A stretch of DNA of 64,000 nt, from positions 186,001 to 250,000 of the forward strand of contig NZ_JAASQV010000002.1 of the NCBI RefSeq assembly GCF_011761945.1. The letters run 5' to 3'. Origin of the DNA: Sphingomonas leidyi. GTDB lineage: Bacteria; Pseudomonadota; Alphaproteobacteria; Sphingomonadales; Sphingomonadaceae. The position numbers and the translations under genes are program-made. Shown piece by piece: positions 26,889 through 35,250 of this stretch. Numbering within the stretch: position 1 is the first letter of the stretch; each line of letters begins with the position of its first letter. Below the pieces are notes generated by a model. That model ran no database searches. It worked only from the letters and a program-made list of their open reading frames with translations, and was not told where the DNA came from.

Positions 26889-28685
26889 CTATTTCACGCC
26901 GTGCATCCAGTATTTCAGCGGCCAGCTCAGCAGCAGGAGCAGCACGCCGAGGATGATCGCCGCGATCGAAATGGTGGTGAACACGTCGACATAGACGAGC
27001 AGGCTGGTCTTGAGGTTGGTCACCTGGCCACCCACCGTTTCGACGCTGGCGAACTGCGCGACGACGCCGGCGACATATTGCGCCACCGAGATCGACAGGA
27101 ACCACACGCCCATCATCAACCCGACCACGCGCGCGATCGACAGCTTGGTGATCATCGACAGGCCCACCGGCGAGATGCACAGCTCGGCGAAGGAGTGGAT
27201 GAAATAGAGGCCGGCGAGCCACCAGATGCCCACCTGGAAATTGGCATCGGCATATTGCGCGCCCCAGACGAGCAGCAGGAAGCCCGCCGCAACGCCGATC
27301 AGCGCGATGCCGAACTTCACCGGGATCGACGGCTCCAGCCCGCGCTTGGCCAGCGCGGTCCACAGCAGCGACATGAACGGCGCGAGCAGCACGATGAAGG
27401 CAGCGTTGAAGAACTGGGTCTGGCCCGCGGTGATGGTGAACAGCCCGAACACGGAGAGATCGGTGTTGCGGTCCGCGAACAGGGTAAGCGACGAGCCCGC
27501 CTGCTCGAACAGCGTCCAGAACACGACGTTGAAGACGATCAGCACCATCGCCGCCAGCATCATCTGGAACTCGGTCCTGCTGCCCGCGAAGAACGACCAG
27601 ATCAGGATCGCCGGCACGCCGATCAGGAACGAGCCGAACAGCAGCTTGCCCATCAGCGGCAGCGAAACGACATAGCCGATAAAGCCCGAGCCCGCGGCGG
27701 GCGCGGTGGAATGCATCAGGTTGACGTAGAGCAGATAGAAGAGCGGCACGACGCAGAGGGCGACCGCATAGATGATCCATTGCTGCGAATTCACGCCGGG
27801 CTTGGCCGGCGGTTCGCCATAGCCGTCGAGCTTGCCGCCGTTGAACTGGATCAGCGACCACGAGATCATCATGCCGATCGCGGCGAGGCCGAAGCCCCAG
27901 CTCCAGCCATAGGCCACCGCGAGCCAGGGGCAGAGGATCTGCGAGAAGAGCGAGCCGGTGTTGATGCCCATGTAGAAGATGGTGAAGCCGCTGTCGCGTC
28001 GTCGGTCACCCTGCTCGTAGAGCTCGCCGACCATGGTGGAGATGTTCGGCTTGAAGAAGCCGTTGCCGACCGAGACCATCGACAGCGCGATCAGCATCAC
28101 CATCACGTAGAAGGCATTGCGATCCGCGCCGGACTCGAACTTGCCCTTCTCGACCTTGCGCGCGACCGCACCGGCGTCGAGCAGGTCGACGCTGCCGTCG
28201 TCATTGCCCTTGATCTCGAGCTTCTTCGCGCCGTCGACGACGTAGCGGACTTCCTTGCCCTCGGCCGACTTGCCGATCGAGACTTCGTAGCGCTGGCCGT
28301 CGATCGTCGCATGGGGCTTGGCAGTGGGGCCGCCGAAGCAGAGGATCAGATAGCCCAGCGACATGACGATCGCGCCGAATTTCACCGCGCGCTTCGAACC
28401 CAGATACTGATCGGCCAGATAGCCGCCGATCAGCGGCGTGAGATAGACGAGGGCGGTATAGCCGCCATAGAGGCCGGTCGCCTCGCGATCGCCGAACATG
28501 AAATGCTGCGTGAGATAGAGCGTCAGCAGCGCGCGCATGCCGTAATAGCCGAAGCGCTCCCACATCTCGGTGGTGAACATGCGCGCCAGCTGGCGGGGAT
28601 GCCCGAACCACGTCTTCTCCGCGGCGGGATTGACGTGGGTGATGTCCGGCTCTGCCGGACTATCGGCGGTTGGAGTGTCGACCAT
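26889..28685 (-). CDS. Proton-dependent peptide transporter (POT/PTR family)
   Basis: 598-residue inner-membrane MFS protein importing di- and tripeptides with protons. The E-x-x-E-R proton-coupling motif is at 40-44 (TEMWERFGYYGMRALL); the PTR2 signature GGYLADQYLGSKRAVKFGAIVMSLGY follows, then FYMGINTGSLFSQILCPWLA. About 14 TMs are predicted. An odd soluble loop of about 70 residues (HATIDGQRYEVSIGK ... EKGKFESGADRN) interrupts the N-terminal half before NAFYVMVMLIALSMVSVGNGFFKPNIS. It would complement the secreted M13 peptidase by taking up its products, though they are separate units. Confidence 0.93.
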   Translation of the reverse strand: MVDTPTADSPAEPDITHVNPAAEKTWFGHPRQLARMFTTEMWERFGYYGMRALLTLYLTQHFMFGDREATGLYGGYTALVYLTPLIGGYLADQYLGSKRAVKFGAIVMSLGYLILCFGGPTAKPHATIDGQRYEVSIGKSAEGKEVRYVVDGAKKLEIKGNDDGSVDLLDAGAVARKVEKGKFESGADRNAFYVMVMLIALSMVSVGNGFFKPNISTMVGELYEQGDRRRDSGFTIFYMGINTGSLFSQILCPWLAVAYGWSWGFGLAAIGMMISWSLIQFNGGKLDGYGEPPAKPGVNSQQWIIYAVALCVVPLFYLLYVNLMHSTAPAAGSGFIGYVVSLPLMGKLLFGSFLIGVPAILIWSFFAGSRTEFQMMLAAMVLIVFNVVFWTLFEQAGSSLTLFADRNTDLSVFGLFTITAGQTQFFNAAFIVLLAPFMSLLWTALAKRGLEPSIPVKFGIALIGVAAGFLLLVWGAQYADANFQVGIWWLAGLYFIHSFAELCISPVGLSMITKLSIARVVGLMMGVWFLSISVAQYVAGVVAQFASVETVGGQVTNLKTSLLVYVDVFTTISIAAIILGVLLLLLSWPLKYWMHGVK

Positions 28686-28838
28686 GCGGTTTATTGCCCT
28701 TTGATATCGGTTCCGGGCTCGGGGCCCGGCGCATGGGCGGCCAAACTAGACGGAATGAAGCCGCTGTAAAGCATGGGCGGGCGCGACATCGCCGCACCGG
28801 CGCCCGCCGCGCCTATCCTGCGGATCTCGGGTCCGCGC

Positions 28839-29150
28839 TCATTGGAGCAAGATGTTCGTGCCGGGCCGGAGGATCTGCTGAAGCACGGTGCGCGTCTTCG
28901 GGCCGTGATAGGTGAAGGGAAACGACGTGGCGCCGACCGTCGTCTGTATCTGGAACAGGATGCCCGAGGCGATGAAGCTCGAACAGGGACGGGGCAGCGC
29001 GGTGGCGATGCTGAGCGTCCCGCTCGTCCCCTGGCCCCAGCTGACGCTGCGCACCATGTTCATGACGGCGCCCAGCGCATGGGCCTGCGCTCCCTCCGGA
29101 TGCCCATGGCCGTCGCCATGCATATCCTTCGAGGTTTCTTGTTGAGACAT
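28839..29150 (-). CDS. Hypothetical small protein with His-rich N-terminus
   Basis: 103 residues if started at MSQQETSKDMHGDGHGH. The His/Gly-rich N-terminus could bind metal; the rest is SVSWGQGTSGTLSIATALPRPCSSFIASGILFQ and YHGPKTRTVLQQILRPG. No family recognised. Third-position GC bias is consistent with coding, and nothing competes on the other strand. The ribosome-binding site is weak and the frame is open upstream, so both existence and start are uncertain. Confidence 0.45.
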   Translation of the reverse strand: MSQQETSKDMHGDGHGHPEGAQAHALGAVMNMVRSVSWGQGTSGTLSIATALPRPCSSFIASGILFQIQTTVGATSFPFTYHGPKTRTVLQQILRPGTNILLQ

Positions 29151-29280
29151 GACCGCGAGACTCCCGGACAGGTTCGTACCGGCGGCGATCTGAGCACCTT
29201 CATCGTTGCGCAGTCGAATCCTTTCTGGTCCGCGACGGTGGCGTTTGCGCGCGCGCCTTCCACTCCCTAGATGCCCGGCC

Positions 29281-29880
29281 ATGGTCCTGAACGATAGCTC
29301 CAGCCTGCTCGCCCATCTCCGCACCCGCCGCTCGGGCAAGCCCCGCGACATGGCCGGGCCCGGGCCCAGCCCGGAGCAGCTCGACACGATGATCGAGATC
29401 GCCGCCCGCACGCCCGATCACGGCAAGCTCTTCCCCTGGCGCTTCGTGATCGTGCCCGAGACGGCGCGGGCCGCGCTGGGCGAGAAGCTCGTCGCGATAT
29501 TGCGCAGCGAGAAGGCGGACTGCACCGCACGCGACGAGGAGGCGGCGATCCAGTTCGCCGCTCAGGCGCCGGCGCTGGTGGTGGTGCTCTCCGCGCCCGT
29601 GGTGCCGCACAAGATTCCGGCATGGGAACAGGAGCTCTCCGCCGGCGCGGCCTGCATGAACCTGCTCCATGCCGCGCATGCCCTGGGCTTCGCCGGCGGC
29701 TGGCTGACCGGCTGGGCCGCCTATTCGGATGCCGTGCGCGACCTGTTCGGCGAAGCGCCGCAGAAGGTCGCGGGATTCGTCTTCATCGGCACCCCTGCCG
29801 CGCCGCTGGAGGAGCGCCCCCGGCCGTCACTGTCCGAAATCGCACATAAGTGGAATCCGGGGTATGGACCCGCTGCCTGA
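29281..29880 (+). CDS. Nitroreductase-family flavoprotein (YdjA-like)
   Basis: 199-residue FMN-dependent oxidoreductase. Seen: LRTRRSGKPRDM (FMN phosphate-binding Arg/Ser), IAARTPDHGKLFPWRFVIV, SAGAACMNLLHAAHALGFAGGWLTGWAAYS and GFVFIGTPAAPLEERPRPSLSEI, all typical of the short YdjA/RutE-like nitroreductases. Reduces nitro-aromatics or quinones with NAD(P)H; the physiological substrate is unknown. It starts a same-strand run with a GntR regulator, a membrane protein and an ABM protein. Confidence 0.88.
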   Translation: MVLNDSSSLLAHLRTRRSGKPRDMAGPGPSPEQLDTMIEIAARTPDHGKLFPWRFVIVPETARAALGEKLVAILRSEKADCTARDEEAAIQFAAQAPALVVVLSAPVVPHKIPAWEQELSAGAACMNLLHAAHALGFAGGWLTGWAAYSDAVRDLFGEAPQKVAGFVFIGTPAAPLEERPRPSLSEIAHKWNPGYGPAA

Positions 29881-29898
29881 TTGGTGTATTATGGCAGC

Positions 29899-30255
29899 AT
29901 GACAGCGCTAGAGCACGAGGACAGCCCGGTCTACCTCAAGCTGCGCGCCAGCATCGCCGCGGCGATCCTGCGCGGGCAATACCGGGCAGGGGATCAGCTT
30001 CCGTCGGTGCGCGCGCTGGCGGCCGAGCACGGCGCCAATCCGCTCACGGTGGCCAAGGCCTATCAGAGCTTCCAGGACGACGGCTATGTCGAGGTCCGGC
30101 GCGGCGTCGGCATGTTCGTGCTGCCGGGCGCGGTGGAGAAGCTGCGCATCGCCGAGCGCGAGCGCTTCCTCACCGGCTATTGGCCGCGGGTGAAGGAGCA
30201 TATCGCGCTCCTCGGCCTCGACGCCCGGGAATTGTTCGACCGCGAAACCGTCTGA
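29899..30255 (+). CDS. GntR-family transcriptional regulator, YtrA subfamily
   Basis: 118 residues. The winged helix is SPVYLKLRASIAAAILRGQYRAGDQLPSVRALAAEHGANPLTVAKAYQSFQDDGYVEVRRGVGMFV, followed by a short two-helix dimerisation tail, as in YtrA-type regulators, which usually control neighbouring transporter operons. The ATG has no Shine-Dalgarno, and a TATTAT element ends 6 bases before it (29887-29892), so the mRNA may be leaderless. GTG/TTG codons at 29884/29881 are alternative starts. Eight bases separate it from the next gene, which it may autoregulate with itself. Confidence 0.88.
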   Translation: MTALEHEDSPVYLKLRASIAAAILRGQYRAGDQLPSVRALAAEHGANPLTVAKAYQSFQDDGYVEVRRGVGMFVLPGAVEKLRIAERERFLTGYWPRVKEHIALLGLDARELFDRETV

Positions 30256-30263
30256 ACCGGACG

Positions 30264-30905
30264 ATGGCCCGCTGGCCCGGCGCGCGCGCGCTGCCGTTCA
30301 TCGCCGCGCTTTCCTGGCTCTGTCTGGGCGCGCACGAGCTGGCGCATCACCTGACCGGCCGCATCGTCTGCGGCGCCTGGGGCGGCATGACGCTGGCCAC
30401 CTTCACCTTGCCCGAGACATGCCCGGATTCGGCCGCCTGGATCGCGGCGCTGGCCGGACCGGCGCTGAGCTGGCTGCTGATCTACGCCGGCGTCGCGCTG
30501 CGCGGGCAGCTGGGCCTGTTCCTGATCTTCGCCAACCTGCCGCTCGCGCGCATCGTCACCGTGGCGACGGGCGGCGGCGACGAGCGGATCATCGGCAAGG
30601 CGCTGTTCGGCGAAGCCCTCGCCTTTCCCGCGATGGTGGCGATCACGATGGCGCTCGCGCTGCCGCCGCTGATCCTCGCCTGGGGCCGCTTGCCCCGGCG
30701 GCACCGACTGGCGGGCTTCGCGGCGCTCCTGGTGCTGCCGCTGCTGTGGGACCTGCTCTTCAAGCGCATGGCGATGGGCGCGCTGCTGCCCGCCGACCCG
30801 GTGTGGAACGGCGTGCCGGCCGTGATCCTCGCCAGCCATCTCGTCGCGGCGGTGCTCCTGATCCTCACCTGGCCGCGCACCGCGACGGAGCGATTTCCAT
30901 GCTGA
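30264..30905 (+). CDS. Polytopic membrane protein with HExxH motif (M50-like candidate)
   Basis: 213 residues, about five to six TMs. TM1 carries GAHELAHHLTG (H24-E25-x-x-H28-H29), a zinc-protease HExxH within a membrane helix as in site-2 proteases (M50). A later TM segment, FLIFANLPLARIV, loosely recalls the N-x-x-P element of M50 enzymes, but a clear third ligand (DG) is not evident. Function unknown. It follows the GntR regulator by 8 bases and overlaps the next gene by 7, so it is the main membrane product of this operon. Confidence 0.72.
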   Translation: MARWPGARALPFIAALSWLCLGAHELAHHLTGRIVCGAWGGMTLATFTLPETCPDSAAWIAALAGPALSWLLIYAGVALRGQLGLFLIFANLPLARIVTVATGGGDERIIGKALFGEALAFPAMVAITMALALPPLILAWGRLPRRHRLAGFAALLVLPLLWDLLFKRMAMGALLPADPVWNGVPAVILASHLVAAVLLILTWPRTATERFPC

Positions 30906-31198
30906 TCATCACCGGCACCTTCCGCCTGCCGCCCGCCAATCTCGACAAGGCGCGGCCGGTGATGGCGGCGATGGTCGCGGCGAGCCGTGCGGAGCCCGGC
31001 TGCCTGCGCTACAGCTATGGCGAAGACGTGCTCGATCCCGGGCTGATCCATGTGACCGAGCATTGGGCGGACCAGGCCTCGCTGGCGGCACATGGAGCGA
31101 GCCCGCACATCCGGGAATGGCGCGCGACCTGGCCGGGGCTAGGCATCGGCGCGCGCGACCTGACGCTGTTCGAGGCAGGTGCCGGCCGGCCGATCTAG
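30899..31198 (+). CDS. ABM-domain monooxygenase-like protein
   Basis: 99 residues of the ABM/YgiN fold: MLIITGTFRLPPANLDKARPVMAAMVAASRAEPGCLRYSYGEDVLDPGLIHVTEHWADQASLAAHGASPH. The EPGCxxYxYxxD and E-x-W segments are typical of quinol monooxygenase-like proteins. It overlaps the HExxH membrane gene by 7 bases and ends 4 bases inside the convergent hydrolase gene. Substrate unknown; the nitroreductase in the same run hints at quinone or aromatic redox chemistry. Confidence 0.82.
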   Translation: MLIITGTFRLPPANLDKARPVMAAMVAASRAEPGCLRYSYGEDVLDPGLIHVTEHWADQASLAAHGASPHIREWRATWPGLGIGARDLTLFEAGAGRPI

Positions 31199-31905
31199 GC
31201 CCAGCCTCCCAATATCTCCGCCACGGCGCGAAGCACCTGCGGCTTCATCTGGACGAACAGATGGCTGCTGCGCACCTCGAGCGCACGGCACGCCGCGTCG
31301 TTGCCTTCGCGGCAGATCAGCCCGTTCACGAAGCCGTCGCTGCGGCTCCAGATCGCGGCGCTCGGCATGGGCAGCGGGCGCGCGGCCTCGGCCAGCCGCT
31401 CCACCACTGCCGGATCGGCGATCTTCTCGCCGGTGAGCAGTTGGAAAGGGCGCCAGACATTGGTGGCGCTGGGCGGTCCGGCAAAGGGCGAGCTGATGGT
31501 GAGCACCGCGCGCACCAGATCGGGGCGGCGATGCGCGACGATGCGGCTCATCACGCCGCCGAGCGAGACGCCGATCAGCGTGACCTTCCCGCCGGTCTCG
31601 CGCTGGATCTCCTCGACTCGGGCGATCAGCTTCTCGCACTCCGGCCCGACGGTGCGCACGCCGAAATTGCGGCCCAGCCGCCAGGGATAGGGACGATAGC
31701 CGAGCCGGCCCAGCATGGCGCGCAGCACGAAGTTGGAGCGATCGGTGTTGCACAGGCCCGGCGACACCAGCACCGGCCGGCCGTCGCCCCGGGCGAGCCC
31801 GGCGAGGCGGAAACGGGCGAGTTCGGCCAGAGTCATCGCGGCACGGGCCGGTTCGAGCGCAAGGGCAAGGCGGGGCGGCGGCTCGGCGGCCGTGCGCGGG
31901 ATCAT
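31195..31905 (-). CDS. Alpha/beta hydrolase (esterase/lipase-like)
   Basis: 236 residues. The nucleophile elbow is GVSLGG (S114) after GGKVTLI. PVLVSPGLCNTDRSNFVLRAMLGRLGYRPYPWRLGRN is the strand with oxyanion region typical of lipase-like folds, and the catalytic His is probably in SSHLFVQMKP. No signal peptide is seen with the chosen ATG (31905), which overlaps the stop of the upstream DUF2459 gene by ATGA. Substrate unknown. Confidence 0.82.
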   Translation of the reverse strand: MIPRTAAEPPPRLALALEPARAAMTLAELARFRLAGLARGDGRPVLVSPGLCNTDRSNFVLRAMLGRLGYRPYPWRLGRNFGVRTVGPECEKLIARVEEIQRETGGKVTLIGVSLGGVMSRIVAHRRPDLVRAVLTISSPFAGPPSATNVWRPFQLLTGEKIADPAVVERLAEAARPLPMPSAAIWSRSDGFVNGLICREGNDAACRALEVRSSHLFVQMKPQVLRAVAEILGGWA

Positions 31906-32546
31906 AGCCACAGCATCACGCCCCAGGGCAGCGGCGTCCAGATACCCATCCGCACGCCCGCCTCGCGCAAGCCCCCGCCCGTCCATTCGTTGCAGGTACG
32001 GAGCGCGCTATAGCCGCCCTTGGCCGAATAGAAGACGTCGCGCGTGCCATAGCCGCGCACCACCGGCCCGGCGGCAAAGGTGCCGCGGACATAGGCGACC
32101 AGCCGGCGATATTCCTCGGGCCGGAGCAGCACCGCGCGCACCGATCCGTCCGCGCGCGGCTCGGGCACATGCTCGACGTGGAGCACGGTCGATCCGGCGC
32201 CGGCCATTGCCTTGGCGGTGCGCCACAGGTTGATGTCGCGCCATCGGGCGGTGTGGAGGTAGAAATCGCGATTGCCCCAGCCGATGGCGAGGTAGGGCTC
32301 GGCACCGTAGCGGGGGTCGGCCAGATGCTCGGGCCGGGCGATGTCGCGGAAGGCGGCGGCGGGCAGGATCAGGTCGGTGTGCGCGCCATTGTCTGCCACA
32401 TAGATGCGCACGCCCGTCGCAGGCGGCGCGCGCCCGCTATTGGTGGCGAGCCCGGCGCCCAGCGCCGCGGCGGCGAGATAGAGGACCACCGGCAGCACCA
32501 GCGATCCGATCAGTCGTACGAGAACCCGCAACCGGCCATCCCCCAT
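31902..32546 (-). CDS. DUF2459 / TIGR02117 family protein
   Basis: 214 residues. One N-terminal hydrophobic segment (LIGSLVLPVVLYLAAAALGAGLA) anchors or exports it. The soluble part has IYVADNGAHTDLILPAA, YLAIGWGNRDFYLHT and YSALRTCNEWTGGGLREAG. The H-T-D and conserved C-N-x-W recall Cys/His hydrolases. The family is uncharacterised, often near polyhydroxyalkanoate or lipid genes. It is coupled by ATGA to an alpha/beta hydrolase and divergent from phhA with only 35 bases between starts. Confidence 0.8.
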   Translation of the reverse strand: MGDGRLRVLVRLIGSLVLPVVLYLAAAALGAGLATNSGRAPPATGVRIYVADNGAHTDLILPAAAFRDIARPEHLADPRYGAEPYLAIGWGNRDFYLHTARWRDINLWRTAKAMAGAGSTVLHVEHVPEPRADGSVRAVLLRPEEYRRLVAYVRGTFAAGPVVRGYGTRDVFYSAKGGYSALRTCNEWTGGGLREAGVRMGIWTPLPWGVMLWL

Positions 32547-32581
32547 TTCGCACCTGCACCATGGCATGCTATGCTATTTTC
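32547..32581 (+). promoter_or_regulatory. Candidate promoter for leaderless phhA mRNA
   Basis: TTCGCA (32547-32552) and TATGCT (32570-32575) are separated by 17 bases, and the phhA ATG begins 6 bases after the -10-like element with no Shine-Dalgarno in between. This geometry would place the transcription start at the ATG. The whole divergent gap is 35 bases. Confidence 0.35.
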
Positions 32582-33451
32582 ATGGCTCAAGACACGCATG
32601 TGCTCGATCGCCCGCCCGAGGGTGCATCGGCCGACTGGACGATCCCGCAGAACTGGCAGGCCTATACGGCCGAAGAGCATGCGACCTGGGACAGGCTCTA
32701 TGCGCGCCAGGCCAAGCTGCTGCCGGGCCGGGCGAGCAATGCCTATCTGAAGGGCCTCGACGCGCTGCGCCTTTCCGAATCGGGCATTCCGAACTTCGAG
32801 GAGCTGAGCGAGCGGCTGATGAAGCTCACCGGCTGGCAAGTGGTCGCGGTGCCCGGGCTGGTGCCCGACGACGTGTTCTTCGATCACATGGCCAATCGCC
32901 GCTTCGTCGCCGGCAACTTCATCCGCCGGCCCGACCAGCTCGACTATATCCAGGAGCCGGACGTCTTCCACGACGTGTTCGGCCATGTGCCGATGCTCGC
33001 CGATCCCGTGTTCGCCGACTATCTCGAGGCCTATGGCCGCGGCGGCAACCGGGCGCTCGAGCTGGGCGCGCTGAAGCAGCTCGGCCGGCTCTATTGGTAC
33101 ACGGTGGAGTTCGGGCTGGTCCGCGAGGACGGCGACCTGCGCATCTATGGCGCCGGCATCGTCTCGTCCTTCGCCGAAAGCGTGTTCGCGCTGGAAAGCG
33201 ACAGCCCCAACCGCATCGGCTTCGACCTGAAGCGCGTGATGCGCACCGATTATCGGATCGACGACTTCCAGCAGAATTATTTCGTCATCCCGAGCTATGC
33301 CGAACTGCTGCGCGCCACGGTGGAGACCGATTTCGCGCCGCTCTACGACGAGATTCTCCGCCAGCCGGACATCCCGATCGCCGAGATCCTGCCGGGGGAC
33401 GACGTAGTCACCCGCGGCACCCAGGAATATGCGCGGTCGAAGGCCTCCTAG
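32582..33451 (+). CDS. phhA: Phenylalanine 4-monooxygenase
   Basis: Iron- and pterin-dependent hydroxylase converting L-Phe to L-Tyr, 289 residues, the usual size of the bacterial catalytic-domain-only enzyme. Metal ligands are H130 and H135 in VFHDVFGHVPML and E176 in YWYTVEFGLV. RRPDQLDYIQEPDVFHD, GAGIVSSFAES and YRIDDFQQNYFVIPSYAEL are conserved. No pterin-recycling gene (phhB) is adjacent. Start ATG at 32582; the two Met codons just upstream lack support. Confidence 0.96.
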   Translation: MAQDTHVLDRPPEGASADWTIPQNWQAYTAEEHATWDRLYARQAKLLPGRASNAYLKGLDALRLSESGIPNFEELSERLMKLTGWQVVAVPGLVPDDVFFDHMANRRFVAGNFIRRPDQLDYIQEPDVFHDVFGHVPMLADPVFADYLEAYGRGGNRALELGALKQLGRLYWYTVEFGLVREDGDLRIYGAGIVSSFAESVFALESDSPNRIGFDLKRVMRTDYRIDDFQQNYFVIPSYAELLRATVETDFAPLYDEILRQPDIPIAEILPGDDVVTRGTQEYARSKAS

Positions 33452-33568
33452 GGTCGAGGCTCGTTCGGCGAACCCCGTCACCCCCGCTCGGGCAGGGATG
33501 GCGAACGAAATCAAGGTCTTGATCGAGATTTGATCCCGGCTCCCCTCCGCAGGGCGGGGAAAGGATCG

Positions 33569-34543
33569 TCACCAGCTCCCGAACCCCGGCGCCTCGCCCT
33601 TGCCGCGGCTCAGCCGGGTCACCCGTTCCGTCCCATAGCGCACCCGCTTCGTCAGCGTCAGCGTCGGCCAGTCGCCGCGATCGGCGCGGTGGACCAGGCG
33701 CAGGCCCTGACGGCGATAGGCCTGGGCCACCGTCTCGGCCTGCCCCGCCAGCAGCCCCGCCAGGATCAGCGTGCCCCCCTCGGCCAGCACCGCGCCGATG
33801 CTCGGCGCCAGCTCGACCAGCGGGCCGGCAAGGATGTTGGCGATGACCAGGTCATAGGGCGCGCGGCCGATCAGCAGCGGATGCTCGACGCCCGCCGCGG
33901 CGGCCAGCGCCAGCGCGCCCTGCCCGCCGCCCAGCCTGATGCCGTTGCGCTCGGCATTCTCGGCAGTGACCGCGACTGCGCGCGCATCGATATCCGACGC
34001 CGTGGCATAGGCGCGCGGCCAGAGATGGAGCGCCGCGAAGGCGAGCAGGCCGGTGCCGGTGCCGAGATCGAGGACGTTCTCGAAGCGCTTGCCCTCCTGC
34101 TTCAGCCGGTCGAGCGCGAGCAGGCAGCCCGAAGTGGTCGCGTGCGTGCCGGTGCCGAAGGCGAGGCCGGCATCGATGCGGAAGGCCGTGGCACCTTCGG
34201 GCACCTTGCCCTTGTTGGTAGCGGTATGGACGTAGAAGCGGCCGGCATGGACCGGCTCGATCCCGGCCTGGCTGAGCGTCACCCAATCGGCGTCGCGGAT
34301 CTTCTCGGCGACCGCCTTCACGCCCTTCGCGCTCGGCACCAGGGCGCGCACCGCGTCGAGCGCGGCGCTGTTGGGCTTCGATTCGAAGAAAGCCTCGAGC
34401 TGCCAATGGTCGGGATCGTCCTCGATCCGCTCGCTGGTCAGCAGCACGGGCATCGGCTCGATGCCGAACAGTGCCTCGTCATCGGCATCGATCGCCTCCG
34501 CTTCGGCGCGGGTGCAGGGCAGGATGAGCTTCCAGCTCGACAT
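33569..34543 (-). CDS. prmA: Ribosomal protein L11 methyltransferase
   Basis: 324-residue SAM-dependent methyltransferase that trimethylates ribosomal protein L11. Seen: DAGLAFGTGTHATTSGCL (substrate loop, GTGTH 130-134), VLDLGTGTGLLAFAAL (SAM motif I, 159-165), YDLVIANILAGPLVELAPSI (the NILA/G motif of motif IV). The N-terminal domain is diverged, as is usual in alphaproteobacteria. The ATG shares its A with the upstream gene's stop (TGATG). Confidence 0.92.
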   Translation of the reverse strand: MSSWKLILPCTRAEAEAIDADDEALFGIEPMPVLLTSERIEDDPDHWQLEAFFESKPNSAALDAVRALVPSAKGVKAVAEKIRDADWVTLSQAGIEPVHAGRFYVHTATNKGKVPEGATAFRIDAGLAFGTGTHATTSGCLLALDRLKQEGKRFENVLDLGTGTGLLAFAALHLWPRAYATASDIDARAVAVTAENAERNGIRLGGGQGALALAAAAGVEHPLLIGRAPYDLVIANILAGPLVELAPSIGAVLAEGGTLILAGLLAGQAETVAQAYRRQGLRLVHRADRGDWPTLTLTKRVRYGTERVTRLSRGKGEAPGFGSW

Positions 34544-35250
34544 CAATCGATCTCCACGGGACGCGCGACGACCACCTTGAGATCGGGGATCTCGATCGCG
34601 CGATATTGCAGCTTGCGGCCCTGGCGCATCAGCAGCGCGAGGCGGGTCGGGCTCTGCATCCAGGCCTTGTCGATCCCGTCTACCCCGGCGAGCAGATAGG
34701 CCTGGCGCCCGGTGGCGAGATTGCCGACCAGCACATCCTGACCCGTGCCATCGGCGGCGCGGACGCGGAACACATAATAAGCGAGCGGGGCCTTTTGCGT
34801 GTCCACGCCTTCCTCCCCCGCACCGGCCATCGCCGGCAGATACTCGCGGGAGACGATCCGGCGGCCATTGTCCGGCAGCAGCTTGCGGCTGGCGCCGCTC
34901 GCCTTGTCGAGCAGGATCACGTTGCGCTCGTCCGGGGCGCCCCCGCCCGAATAGGAGCCGGCATCGCCGCGCCGGATCGAGGAATCGGTGGCGATCACGA
35001 TCTCCTGCGCGTTGGTGCCGTGCAGCGGATTGACCGCCGCGACGGCGAAGACTTCCTTGGCGGCCTTGGCCTCTACCTGCGCCGGAGCATCGGCATTGCC
35101 CCGCCCGCGCGTGAGCATCACGCCGCCGACCAGGACCACCGCCAGGATCACGATGCCCGCCCCGACCACGGCCAGCGCGCCGACGAGGAGCCCGCCGACG
35201 AAGGGCGGGCGCGCGGCCAGGGGGAGCCGGGGCCCGGGGCTATCGGACAT
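34543..35250 (-). CDS. Hypothetical single-pass membrane protein
   Basis: 235 residues. A cytoplasmic Pro-rich start, one TM (VGALAVVGAGIVILAVVLVGGVML, about residues 23-46), then an extracytoplasmic domain with repeated segments about values and status: NPLHGTNAQEIVIAT, ERNVILLDKASGASRKLLPDNGRRI, YYVFRVRAADGTGQDVLVGNLATGRQAYLLAGVDG. That pattern suggests a beta-propeller or WD-like remnant, but no family is recognised. It sits between an SDR gene (11-base overlap) and prmA (TGATG), so it belongs to that operon. Confidence 0.72.
   Translation of the reverse strand: MSDSPGPRLPLAARPPFVGGLLVGALAVVGAGIVILAVVLVGGVMLTRGRGNADAPAQVEAKAAKEVFAVAAVNPLHGTNAQEIVIATDSSIRRGDAGSYSGGGAPDERNVILLDKASGASRKLLPDNGRRIVSREYLPAMAGAGEEGVDTQKAPLAYYVFRVRAADGTGQDVLVGNLATGRQAYLLAGVDGIDKAWMQSPTRLALLMRQGRKLQYRAIEIPDLKVVVARPVEID

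Noticed and set aside
29190..29240. tRNA-like T-arm sequence (CAGTCGAATCC)
   Set aside because: No matching acceptor stem, D-arm or anticodon arm could be assembled around it.
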